Shown: positions 1 to 11,870 of the stretch, piece by piece
Position numbering within the stretch: the stretch's first letter is position 1
Layout: every line of letters begins with the position of its first letter
Translations under genes and position numbers: made by a program
The notes under the pieces: generated by a model
Seen by the model: only the letters and a program-made list of their open reading frames with translations
The model's database searches: none
What the model was told of the DNA's origin: nothing
Assembly: GCF_033807575.1 (NCBI RefSeq)
Contig: NC_084727.1
Span: forward strand, 992,001-1,056,000
Direction: 5' to 3'
Length of the DNA: 64,000 bases
DNA from: Cydia pomonella
Taxonomy: Eukaryota; Arthropoda; Insecta; Lepidoptera; Tortricidae

Positions 1-299
1 TTAATTTTTATCAATAAGTTATAGTGTCACCTTTGGTAACTCCAAATAGGGACCCATATAAAATAATAACCGGCCAAGAGCATGTCGGGCCACGCTCAGT
101 GTAGGGTTCCGTAGTTACTCTTCCGTCACAATAAGCTAAAGTGGAGCTTAAAGTATAGTAAATTGTAAACCAAGGGATGAAACCTTTCACCTGAGTTAAA
201 CAAATAGGCAAATTTGCATAATCAGTACCTAATTAAAATAAGTCTTTTTAATATGAAGGGAAAACATTTTGCGATAACTCAAAAACAGCTAAACTGATC

Positions 300-620
300 A
301 TGTCCGCTATAGGTAGTTTTCATTTAATGTCTTTCTTAAGCTCTACTTCCACGATTTTTTTCATATTTTTTGGACCTATGGTTCAAAAGTTAGAGGGGGG
401 GGGGACACATTTTTTTTTCTTTCGGAGCGATTATCTCCGAATATATTCACTTTATCAAAAAATGTTTCTTGAAAACCCCTATTAGTTTTGAAAGACCTTT
501 CCAACGATAACCCACACTCTAGGGTTGAAGCGAAAAAAAAAATTTCGCCCCCACTTTACGTGTAGGGGAGGTACCCTAAAAAAAAATTAAATTTTTAGAT
601 TTTATTGTACGACTTTGTCG
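300..620 (+). mobile_element. GGGTTCCGT-family fragment
   Basis: Matches the 3' part of 35660-36080 in the opposite orientation (GGAGCGATTATCTCCGAATA; CCCACTTTACGTGTAGGGGA). A related fragment (CCGGCCAAGAGCATGTCGG) lies at 67-130. Confidence 0.6.
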
Positions 621-636
621 GCTTTATAATGCTCTT

Positions 637-1035
637 TGATAATGATAATGCTCTTTGGAACATAACGTCGTACCGGGGGCCAAATTATCGTACATGTACG
701 ATAATTATCGTACGCCTGGTCACACTGAGTGTCAGTGTCGACAGAGTCAGCTAAAAACGCGTCAAACATCGCAACGTCGCGCCGATGGCCGCCCGAGGCA
801 TGGAGTGGCAACGCCGCAATGTATTTTTACACGGCATTTGTCACACACACATAAGTAAAATTTATAAAAATATAACGTTGTATTGCATGATTTCTGTATG
901 AAACAAAGTTTTTCTATTAATTTAGCGCAAACGAATATTCGAAAGTAGATAGATGCGCAAATATTTATGTAATAATATTGTGTAATTAATTAATAAATAG
1001 CGATTGTTTTCTGTATGAAAATCGAACCACCTTAA
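637..1035 (+). repeat. Dispersed repeat copy 1 (TTATCGTAC family)
   Basis: Near-identical to 25417-25801 (GATAATGCTCTTTGGAACAT through AAAATCGAACCACCTTAA). Contains ATTATCGTACATGTACGATA, a palindrome. Confidence 0.75.
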
Positions 1036-1567
1036 ACTGTTTTATGACAAGTTTTTACAGATAATAAAATATAACACTGATGCATCAAGGCTGTTTGTTT
1101 ACAAAGGGGCTAGGGAAACGTGAACATCGAAATTGAGTTATCTGCCTCTTTATCGCTAGAATAAGCAAGAGTGATAGAGAGGTTAGATAAGGATTTTGAT
1201 TTTCTTATTTCGCGGTAGACCCTCAGATTGTGATGGATTGTGGTAGTGGCGCCCCCTACGCAGAGTTTCGCGTAATACTCCTTCTTCAGCTATACAGAAA
1301 ACATGGCGCCGTACAACGCCATCTAGCGCTGTCGCACTCGCTTCACGTTCTTAGATAACTTAGATTTAGTAACTGACAAGAGGAACGCTGCAATACGTGA
1401 GATCCAAGGTTTTAGACTAGCGTTTTATACGCGCGTATAAGCGCGTAATGCCGAAACGACCGTATACGCGTAACGCGCAGAAAAAACGCTAATGTGAACC
1501 GGTTCAACAAACTTTTACTATCGTCTCAGTATGGTTTCCTCTCTGCTTCTACTAGTGAACACAATTT

Positions 1568-1774
1568 TAGGGACCGTGCGCGTTGGAGGGTCTGCCATCT
1601 TGTGGTCTGAATCGGAACCATAAACAGGCACATTTACACGTCAAGTGTTTTCTTGTGCATAGTAGGTTCTGCCATCTTGTGGGCTACATCGGAACAAAAA
1701 ACATCACATTTACGCCTCACGCCAAAAATCTGACGGCTCCTGTGCTGCCTCCTACAGTTCATGCACGCTCCCTA
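1568..1774 (+). mobile_element. TAGGGA-CGTGC MITE copy 1
   Basis: 207 bp with ends TAGGGACCGTGC and GCACGCTCCCTA, containing two copies of CTGCCATCTTGTGG. Same as 47455-47661. Confidence 0.75.
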
Positions 1775-2116
1775 TTAGCTGAGATGTATAACTTAAAAAT
1801 ATGAATATGGAATAGACTGTCACATTTTATGCTGAGATATGTATGTATAGTATCTACTACTAGAATACTACTATATTACCTACGTTAAACAATGTGTAAT
1901 TACAAATTATTATTATGAGTACAAAGGAAATGTAAAAAATTTAATTAGGTATGGTAGAATAAAGGCTATATTTATTTTATTTTATTTTACGCTGGTTCTC
2001 GGGCTCAGTAGTCATCGTGGAAGGGATAATCAGGATGGTCGGAGCTGCAACAAGAACATAGGAATAAGTCATTAATAAATAAATACATAAATCAATTATT
2101 ATAAGACATTATTACA

Positions 2117-2380
2117 CCAATGAGTTTTTCGGAACTTATGTACGAAATATCATTTGATATTTACCAGTCGCTTTTCGGTGAAGGAAAACATCGTGAGGAA
2201 ACCGGACTAATCCCAACAAGGCTTAGTTTACCCTCTGGGTTGGAAGGTCAGACGGCAGTCGCTTTCGTAAAAACTAGTGCCTACGCCAAAATCTTGGGAT
2301 TAGTTGTCAAGTGGACCCCAGGCTCCTATGAGCCGTGGAAAAATGCCGGGACAACGCGAGGAAGAAGAAGAAGAAGATAG
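2117..2380 (+). mobile_element. SINE-2 core, 5'-truncated
   Basis: Begins CCAATGAGTTTTTCGGAAC, contains the core CTTTTCGGTGAAGGAAAACA, and ends in (GAA)n. The tRNA head is absent. Confidence 0.75.
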
Positions 2381-2577
2381 GACATTATTACACATATTGA
2401 CCAAGTCCCACAGTAAACTTAATAAGGCTTGTGTTGTAGGTACCTAGACAACGATATATATAATATATAAATACTTAAATACATAGAAAACACCCATGAC
2501 TCAGGAACAAATATCCGTGTTCATCACACAAATAAATGCCCTTACCAGGATTTGAACTTATTAGGCCAGACCAAGTA
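2381..2577 (-). mobile_element. SINE-1 (tRNA-derived), 5'-degraded
   Basis: Minus-strand copy of the family with a tRNA-like head (GGCCTAGTGGGTAGTGACC, then box B GGTCCCGGGTTCAAATCC) and body GAGCATGGATATTTGTTCCT. Here the head is mostly lost. Confidence 0.75.
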
Positions 2578-2804
2578 CAGTCAGCATCAAAAGTAGCGGA
2601 TGAAACAACGCGCCAAAAGTATCTGATATTCCGGATAACTTATCCAAATATAGATAAATTTCTAGAATTCGCGTTCTAAAGTATATCTTTTACAGTCTTT
2701 GTTGTTCTATATTAAACACATCACTTTTTGTTAAGCTGTTGCAGAATGTACCGTAGATACTTATGAAGCGTTATTTGATCCGCTACTTTTGATGCTGACT
2801 GTAC
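2575..2804. mobile_element. MITE-P type 1 (GTACAGTCAGCATCAAAAG)
   Basis: 230 bp inverted-repeat element, ends GTACAGTCAGCATCAAAAG and complement. A second copy at 21608-21833 is in the opposite orientation. Confidence 0.82.
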
Positions 2805-2814
2805 AACACATGTA

Positions 2815-3062
2815 CAATTAAAATTAAATTAAATTAAATATAATTTAATTTCAGGCAACTATGGCCCATATATACATACCTTACAGACTAACATACATAC
2901 AGTAATAAAAATCTTAAAATATAAATATCATTTTGACGTCGCAGTTTTCGGTTGCGCCGCCTGTTCTGGTGCGGGATTCGGCAGATTCCCACGAAACCGC
3001 CGAAATATCACAGCTTTCGGCCAGAAGTCTGCGCTCGCGATGGTTTCCAGCAGCGTGTTTTT
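2815..3062 (-). mobile_element. Retroposon 3' end (GACGTCGCAG family)
   Basis: Inverted relative to 34437-34675: both carry GGTTTCGTGGGAATCTGCCG and a (ATTTA)n-like tail. LINE or SINE 3' end. Confidence 0.65.
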
Positions 3063-3074
3063 TTTTTTTTTTTT

Positions 3075-3322
3075 AATATTATAGGACATTATTACACAAA
3101 TTGACTAAGTCCCACAGTAAGCTCAATAAGGCTTGTGTTGAGGGTACTTAGACAACGATATATATAATATATAAATATCTATAAATACTTAAATACATAG
3201 AAAACACCCATGACTCAGGAACAAATATCCATGCGCATCACACAAATACATGCCCTTACCAGGATTTGAACCCGGGACCATCAGCTTCGTAGGCAGGGTC
3301 ACTACCCACTAGGCCAAACCGG
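3075..3322 (-). mobile_element. SINE-1, near full length
   Basis: Complete tRNA-like head (ending at 3322) and body on the minus strand, with a T-run on its 3' side (plus strand 3058-3074). Confidence 0.8.
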
Positions 3323-3592
3323 TCGTGTGGTTGGTATAAAGCCCGACCATAAATATACGAGTATGATCATTGTCTAAAGGGCACTGTTATTCTCATGTAT
3401 AGGGTGACAGTTCACTTTAGTAATATGAAAATTTAGTTCCAATTAAATTCCGCAACATGGCTCGTGATCATATATTACTGGTCAGGCTTTAAAAACTACA
3501 TTATTTAAGTCCTTTTGTTAAACCTTACACGTCCTGCCTGTATACGGACTATACTAAGAAAACATTTAAGTACTGAACGTCAAGTATAAATA

Positions 3593-3997
3593 AAGGTGCG
3601 ACCAGACCGCAGCTTAAAAAACGGTCACGATACGGAATCGCAGTGACGCGTCGTATGCGTACCGTTTTTGACGCATGCTCCCCACACCGCTGCTTAAAAT
3701 ACGCTGACGCACCGTAAATTGATCTGCGTAAAAATCGCAAAAAATATTACACGGAGATCTTATGGCAGACACCACACCGGTGACGTAAAAGACGCAACTG
3801 TTTTGTAAATGCAGCGTTTTTTACGCAAAGATTTGCGAACAAAAAAGATTCGCGTGAAGCACGTCACTGCGATTCCGTACCGTCACCGTTTTTTAAGCAG
3901 CGGTGTGGGGAGCATGCGTCAAAAACGGTACGCATACGACGCGTCACTGCGATTCCGTATCGTGACCGTTTTTTAAGCTGCGGTCTGGTCGCACCTT
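3593..3997. repeat. Inverted repeat with perfect 107-bp arms
   Basis: 3593-3699 and 3891-3997 are exact reverse complements as far as I can read (AAGGTGCGACCAGACCGCAG outer end, GCTGCTTAAAA inner end) with a 191-bp centre that repeats parts of the arms. GC-richer than its surroundings. Probably a foldback MITE; would form a long hairpin if transcribed. Confidence 0.85.
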
Positions 3998-4087
3998 AAC
4001 AACGTATTCAGACTGTTGAGGCTGCCACGGTTTTGTAGATGTTTGCAGGGGCACGCGTGGACAGCACATATAACTATTGTTAGTATT

Positions 4088-4412
4088 TTTTTTTAATACT
4101 ACGTCGGTGGCAAACAAGCATACGGCCCGCCTGATCGTAAGCAGTCTCCGTAGCCTATGTACGCCTGCAACTCCAGAGGAATTACATGCACGTTGCCGAC
4201 CCTAAACCAGCCCCCCCCTCGTTGAGCTCTGGCAACCTTACTCACCGGCAGGAACACAGCACTATGAGTAGGGTCTAGTGTTATTTGGCTGCGGTTTTCT
4301 GTAAGGTGGAGGTACTTCCCCAGTTGGGCTCTGCTCTAGATCTGGAATGACATCCACTGGCTGTGCCCTACCACACAAAGCGAGATGAAATTCACAATGC
4401 CCATACCTCTCT
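4088..4412 (-). mobile_element. Retroposon R, near full length
   Basis: Plus strand starts TTTTTTTTAATACTACGTCG (a poly(A) end on the minus strand) and continues through GGTGGAGGTACTTCCCCAG. Same family at 12602, 43637 and 46065. Confidence 0.72.
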
Positions 4413-4654
4413 TTTGGACGTAGTTTAAGGACGTACCCGGGTCCAAGTTATCTGTTAGTAACACAAATCTATAGAATGGCGGTCAAATCGGTTAGCCAAA
4501 ATGGTTATATGCCATTTGATCTGATTTACATACCTGATTTGATCAGACAATTTAATCAGATTGGCGATTTTTTCCCGTCTGGACAAGCCTTAATTATGTG
4601 TGATAATATGTACTGAATAATATGTAAAACTAAATATTGCTGCTGATTGATGGA

Positions 4655-4968
4655 GTGTTGATGGCCTAGCGATAACAGCGTGCGACTTTCAATTCGGAGG
4701 TCACGGGTTCAAACCCTGGCTTTTAAATGAGTTATTCGGATGGCCGAAATATCATTTGATATTCACCAGTCGCTTTTCGGTGAAGGAAAACATCGTGAGG
4801 AAAGCGGACTAATCCCTAGTTTATCCCCTGGGTTGGAAGGTCAGATGGCAGTCTGTTTCGCAAAAAACTAGTGCCTACGCCAATTCTTGGGATCAGCTGC
4901 CAAGCGGACCCTCCCATGAGCCGTGGCAAAAATGACGGGACAACGCAAACAAGAAAAAGAAGATACAA
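4655..4968 (+). mobile_element. SINE-2, full length, diverged
   Basis: tRNA-like head GGCCTAGCGATAACAGCGTG with box B GGTCACGGGTTCAAACCC, the shared core, and an AAGAAAAAGAAG tail. Adjacent to the last AKR exon. Confidence 0.78.
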
Positions 4969-4986
4969 TTTAAATTAATGGAAGTT

Positions 4987-5161
4987 TTAGATAAATAATA
5001 CTAACTCTTCCATTTTGCAGACGCGCCCGTTGCACTCCAAGGCCGCGATGGCCTGCAGGTCCTGAGGGGACAACTGGAAGTCGAACACCTGGAAGTTCTG
5101 GATAATGCGCGACTTCGTCACTGACTTGGGGATCACGATTAGGCCGCGGTCGATCGCGTAT
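4987..5161 (-). CDS. AKR exon 6 (IPKS exon; apparent C-terminus)
   Basis: Acceptor TTTACAG. Completes the split Arg and encodes YAIDRGLIVIPKSV through NGRVCKMEE, then LVLFI and a stop at 4989-4987. The cofactor motif with K262 is present. Family members normally continue about 15 residues past NGR with a HP-x-x-PF tail. A donor-like GA|GTTAGT lies at 5006/5005, the same hexamer as the exon 1 donor, so a further exon outside the window or unrecognised in 1-4986 is possible. If none exists, the protein lacks its C-terminal substrate loop. Confidence 0.85.
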
Positions 5162-8100
5162 CTGTAAACACACATTTTTATGTTAAAAGACGCTATCACA
5201 AAAAACCCGTCAGAAATCAGCCATTGAGAAACAATTCTAAAGTATATTTTTTGATTATTTACCTGATGAGGACTTGCGCCGTGGTTTTCCCATACTTGTC
5301 AGCTACAGCCTTGATCCTCGGGTCCTCAGTCAACTGGGGTTCTCCAGGTTTAGCCCACGGGCGGTCAGGTGAGCCAAGTGGTGAGTATGCCGTGATAGCG
5401 ATGCCTTTGGACTTGCAGAAATCGTACAACTTCTGTTGATTTAGGTATGGGTGCACTTCCACCTGGAATTTAAATAGAAGTAAGATGAGTTAGGTTTCCT
5501 GTAGTCCCAAGAATCTTTGTAAGCTTGTAGGCAACGCGCGTGTAACGCTACTAGAGTTACAACTGTCCATAGGCTGTGGTGGCTACTTAACATCAGGCGG
5601 GCTGCAAGCTTGTTTGTCCGATTGGTATAGAAATAAAGTAACGCAAGAATCCCCCCGAAACCTTAAAACAATTCCTTCCATGGCGCCCCATGTGTCCACT
5701 CAATCCGTGATAGATCGGCCTTCTGCTGATGTTTGTAAAGCTAACGCTGTGCGCGAGCAGTAAAGAGTCTGTCTCTCTCTGTTCTACAGTACCTGGTTAA
5801 CTTGTGGGGGGATCTTAGCAACAGCGAGGACTCTCTCGATCTGTTTCTTGTTGAAGTTAGACACTCCGATGCTGCGCGTGAGGCCAGCGGAGACCAGGGC
5901 CTCCATGGCGCCCCACGTGTCCACGTAGTCCGTGGTCGAGTAGATGATCTTGCCGGAACTGTCTTTAGGGAAGGGATCGTCGCCCTCCTGAAATTTAAGA
6001 AGAAACTTACATGAATACATTTATATCCAAAGATTTCAAAAGATAGGCCCGTTCATATAACTGGCACTGGCCCTTTCACCTATTTAGGGTTGGCAAATTT
6101 TAAATCATTATTTTATTAATAGCTTCTCGTAGCAACGCTGAGCCGAACGCAGCCGAGAGCTCCTGAAAGGTCCAGTTGCACCCCACTGCTTTTACCTTAT
6201 AAGCCTGGGGGCAATGGACGAGGTAGAGGTCCAGGTACTGTAGCCCAAGGCTCTGCAACGTGACCTTGATAACGTGTCCCTAATAGGTCTGACCGGTGAA
6301 GCCCCACAGCTTGGAAGTGATGAGCAGCTCACTTGAAGGAACCTTTACCTTGTAAGCCTGGAGCCAGTAGATGAGGTAGAGGTCCAGGTACTGTAACCCT
6401 AGGTTCTGCAACGTGACCTTGATAGCATGTCCCTACCAGATCAGGCCGGTGGAGCACCACAGCTTGGAGGTGATGACCACCTCACTGGAAGAAACCTTTA
6501 CCTTGTTAGCCTGGGGCCAGTGGATGAGGTAGAGGTCCAGGTACTGTAACCCTAGGTTCTGCAACGTGACCTTGATAGCATATCCCTACTAGGTCAGGCC
6601 GGTGGAGCCCCACAGCTTGGAGGTGATGAGCAGCTCACTTGAAGAAACCTTTACCTTCTAAGCCTGGGGCCAGTGGATGAGGTAGAGGTCCAGGTACTGT
6701 AACCCTAGCTTCTGCAACGTGACCTTGATAGCATGTCCCTACCAGGTCAGGCCGGTGAAGCCCCACAGCTTGGAGGTGATGACCACCTCACTGGAAGAAA
6801 CTTTTACCTTGTTAGCCTGGGGCCAGTGGATGAGGTAGAGGTCCAGTTACTGTAACCCTAGATTCTGCAACGTGACCTTGATAGCATATCCCTACCAGGT
6901 CAGGCCGGTGGAGCCCCACAGCTTGGAGGTGATGAGCAGCTCACTTGAAGAAACCTTTACCTTGTAAGCCTGGGGCCAGTGGATGAGGTAGAGGTCCAGG
7001 TACTGTAACCCTAGGTTCTGCAACGTGACCTTGATGGCTGGCTCCACTAGATCAGGCCGGTGGTACGTGCCCCACAGCTTAGAGGTGATGAACAGCTCCT
7101 CACTGGAAAAAAAACATAGATGCAAGTTGCAGGAAGTTTCCATAAAGTTGGAAAAGTTCGGAAATTTCAGGAAAATATCACAGGACAAAAGGAAAGTTTC
7201 AATTTGGAAATGGAAAATTTCGATCTTAATAAAAAGTAAGTCGCTTCTAAAAATTTCCACATGGAAATTTCGCAATCTCGGAAATTTCCGAGTTTTCTGA
7301 CAGCACACAGTAAATCTGACCGTTGTGACAAGGCAAAGAATTATTTATAGAGTCCGACCAAGCTAAGTTGGCAGCGATTTTGATAGCGCAGCCTCTGCAA
7401 GTGTTAATTCATAATTTCATAGAAGTTTAACGTTTAAAATAACACCGACGACCGGTTGGCCTAGTGGGTAGTGACCCTGCCTACGAAGCCGATGGTCCCG
7501 GGTTCAAATCCTGGTAAGGGCATTTATTCGTGTGATGAGCATGGATATTTGTTCCTGAGTCATGGGTGTTTTCTATGTATTTAAGTATTTCTAAATATTT
7601 ATATATTATATATATCGTTGCCTAAGTACCCTCAACACAAGCCTTATTGAGCTTACTGTGGGACTTAGTCAATTTGTGTAATAAATTAATAATGTTCTAT
7701 AATATTTATTTATTTATTTATTTATTTATTTATAATAACACCTGCACCGTCGGGTCTGTCAGAATCGCTGCCAACTTATCTTGGTCTGAATGTCTGTAGT
7801 AAAAAAGAGATGTAAAATCTAAGAAACCTTTATATTATATTTTGTGGTAACTGAACTGTCAAACGTCAGCTTTTGGTAACCAGAGTTACTACATAATATA
7901 CAGAGCCGTACAGCGCCATCTACATTAGCTGCTGTATTTGTTATAGACTTAACTCATCTACTAATATCAAAGTGAATTGATTGTAACAGAGAGGTAGTCT
8001 AAGAAAAAACGTAATGAATCAGAAGGTTGCGTGTTCAAATCACATCGGGGTCACCAATGTCGTGTTCTTATCTATATGATCGTTAAATCAAACACGAACT

Positions 8101-11100
8101 CCACGTATAAATATAGACTATAATATTAAGTTCTACAAAAACGCAATGAATAATGCAATAGCGAGCGAAGCGATAGGTTGCGTTTGCGTAAGCGCGAGCG
8201 GCGGGGCAGAGCGGCACAGGTGCGGCGTCGAAGGCGATCGGATGCGCTCTGAGGCTCCGTGCAGCGATCTGGGAGCCGGTCCGTGTAGGTTCCCTCCGCG
8301 CGTCTTCCTCGCCCCGCTGTCGCCTGGACGGGTTTGCGAATAGTGATGTGCGCATGCAGTCTTGATTAATGCGCCACAACCTTTAGTTTGACATCAACAG
8401 ATGGCGCTGTACTGCGCCATATGTTTTGAGGTCACTGAATTGTCGACCGTCAACTTTTGACAGAGTTAACGCAAAATGTATGGACCTGTACAGCGCCATC
8501 TCGTTTACCTGTCAAATTCGAGGCACATATTGTCTTAGATTTTACACATCTTAATCAATGTATAAAATTAAATAATATTATGTATTAAATTTGTTTATTG
8601 TGGAGCGAAGTGCGAGATGAACTGTTGAGGTTCTGTGAGAGGATGGATGCACGTCCTTCAACAGTTTGAATGTGCTTGTTATATCTTAGTGTGGTAACCT
8701 GCCTAGAAACTGTCGATGCCTAATTAGGTAGTAATTGTACATAATATTATTAGTTAACCTGTTTTTGTTTCAATTTGTTTGTAGTTTTGCAGTGACTTAG
8801 TATATACTGTTATGCTGTACAACTATTTTGGAAATAATAAATAAATAATATTTGGTAATATACTCTGATAAAGATATCTGGTATTAGAAATATGTAAGTA
8901 TAGTCTCTCAAGCCATTTCCGTCAGTAGAAATAAGCAGCAAAAAAATGTAGTTTCGAAGGGTTATCGTCCCATAGAATATTTGAATTTCGCGCCTTTTCT
9001 GACAAAGTCGTTTGACAAACTATATATATCCAAAGAGAAAAGATAAAACTTAAACGATAGGATGATGCTAAGATAGAGAAATTTAATTTTATCGTAAACT
9101 TAGGCTAAATTAGGCTAAATTTAAAATACATTTATAGACCTAAGTAACGCAACTTACATATGTTATACTCAACTACGCTCAGTGTATGCATGCCACATCT
9201 AGTATTATCCTTTCTGTGTACCCAATTGTAAACTTGTTTCGCATAGATACTCGTGCGTTTCGGTTATTAATAAGTATTTTGTAAAACTACCTGTTTTAGT
9301 TAAGTTAAATGAAATATTTAAGTTGTTTGTGCGCTCTAAACAAAATTTAATATACTGTTTTGTATTTATCTCGATAAGTGAATTGTAAATTCTTATGAGA
9401 ATAATTGATCTTAAACCTAAACCTATAAATGTATTACTGAGTGTAAGTTTTGTATGCCAAGTGTGGCAGAATATGATATGATATGATATGATATGATTTA
9501 TTTATCTCACAATATACAATTTCACTTAAAACTACGCGTGGTAAATTCTTAGGAATTTATATTGTGATTGTCGGTTTGTCTTACTTTATATACATAGGAA
9601 AAACATGTGACAATTAATAATTCATTTAAAATTACTAAAGTTTTTAAATTTCAATTGTATAAATAAATTCACCAAGAACGGGTCGTCATTAAGGTAGAAA
9701 ATAAATAGTAACAGTTACAGAAATAATGTCAGCATAAGAAATAATGTCACCATTAGGGTCGTTGTTAAGTTAACAAAGAAGTAAATTATAGTAAATCTTA
9801 AAATTCAGATGTCGACAATATGCTTACTATTTAAATAAATCTAATTGGTAATGTCATAAAACTCTTTTATAGATATGCATTCATGTAACCTATCTACTGA
9901 CGTGACAAATTGTACTATCTGTGTAATGTTCTAGCAAAATAAATGATTCTGAGCGCCTAATAGAGGGCTCGCCACTATTTCGCACAGCGCATAACTATCG
10001 CCATACAGCGGGGAAATACGGCCAGCCTTCTTGACGGCGATTAGAGGAATTCCTAGTTGCGATTTTTCCATACAAACGCTCTCGACTGATTCCTCCCTGG
10101 ATTTTTAACCTAGAGCAGTGATTTTTTCAAATAAGATCAATATCATCAATATCTGTGCCGCTATGTTTTGCTTTTTTGGATTATTTTATTTTGAAGAAAG
10201 ATACAGCGCCTCGAAAATCGCAAAAACGGCTAAATTGAATTGGCTGTAAAAAAAGGCACAGTATACAAATATGACAAAAAATATCCAAAAAATCAAAACA
10301 TAGCGGCATAGATTATTTCTTCCTCTTGCAATTTCCAAAATTTCATAATGATTAGTTGCGTTTTGGAGGAGGAAACAGTCGAGAGCGAAACCTCGATTTT
10401 TGAGTTTTTTGCGAGTGAATTTCGGTCCGAGCTGCAGTTGTCCTTATCGCACGAATTGGAGGCGGAGACAGTTTCTAAATATACGTACACAGAAGGAATA
10501 GTGATGGGCATAACATCCTTATTAGGGATTGCAGAACCGGTACTGTTTTAAAGAACCGGGATTTCTCGGTACTTTCGGAACTGGTCTAATTATTTCATTA
10601 TTTTAAATAAAACGACAGCATTTTGCGATTTGACCACCTTTCGTATTATAATTTAATAATCACATTTTCTTTTATTACGTAGTAGGCAATTTTTTTTTGA
10701 AATATAGTATTTTACATTGCTCACACTTGTGCGTCACAAGTAAAAGATAACTACTTTGATGTATGCCACTAGATAGCAAATTTAATGAAATTACATTGAC
10801 GAGGGGATCTATATATAAGTATCGCAGTCGTATTGTATAATCCGCCGTATTACATTACGGCTAGCCGATATCAAAATAAGGGCCATTTTGAAATGCGGCG
10901 GTTCAACGATTAAGGTATGTTGGGTAAATACCGGATGCGGGTGAAGAACGTAGGACATTCATTTCCCCCTAATTTGGCTTTATTTTTTAATGTTGGCAAC
11001 ATTGTGTAAGACGCCATTTTATTGCGCCCCGACTGTCAGTGTCCCCACGTCGCTCAGGGAGTCGGGCTTGTGCTATGTGCAATGACAGAGAGCAAGGTAA

Positions 11101-11825
11101 ATTTCGCGAATTCCTCCTTCTATCCGATCTTCGCTCTGTAATTTATTTTGCGTATTGTGATGAAACTGTGCTTGTTTTTGTAATTGTGTTAACAGACCTA
11201 GCACTGCTGTAGACCGATATCCGATCTTGATCCTTCCAGGTAAAGATCGGACCAGAAACAATCAGATCTTTACCTATTTAAAAAACAGCAGTGATTATCA
11301 AACTTTAAATTTTCTTCAATTTACCTACTGACCTTAATTATCACATTTATTGTTTTCTTGATCACACTTTCGTACCATTATTTTTATCCAGTACCACGCG
11401 CGACGGTTACTGACAATGTAATTTTTTTAATTTCCGCAACCCAAAGGTTGCCTTTTAGCGATAAGACCGCATGTTGTTTACCTGTGCTTATGTGTATGTT
11501 TTGTTTTGTATTGTTTTCTTTTATTGAGGTGTGCAATAAAGAGTATTTATATAGTATAGGGATGATGATACATGTTGAAATTTATAACAAAATCGAGTAA
11601 AATAGATAGCAAATGAGCAATTTTTCGCAATAAAGTACCTACACATACGGATGCATATGTAGATGTGCACGCATACATACATTGCTAGTTTCGGATACAA
11701 AATATAACTAGGGCTTCGAAATTAGTTTCCTTAAAATGCTTCAAGAGGGCTCTCTTTTCCTATATATTTACTTTACTCTTTACATACGATCCTTACATTT
11801 CATCAAAAAAAAAAGATTGTATATC

Positions 11826-11870
<45 letters not shown>

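Noticed and set aside
300..485. 61-codon plus-strand ORF
   Set aside because: Lies within a GGGTTCCGT-family repeat shared with 35660-36080.
6892..7308. A 138-codon minus-strand ORF covering AKR exon 3
   Set aside because: It runs from intron sequence through the splice acceptor and past the donor into the first broken copy; only 6961-7102 is exon.
8083..8379. 98-codon minus-strand ORF and its plus-strand shadow
   Set aside because: Base-composition effect in a repeat-like GC-rich segment; no homology recognised.
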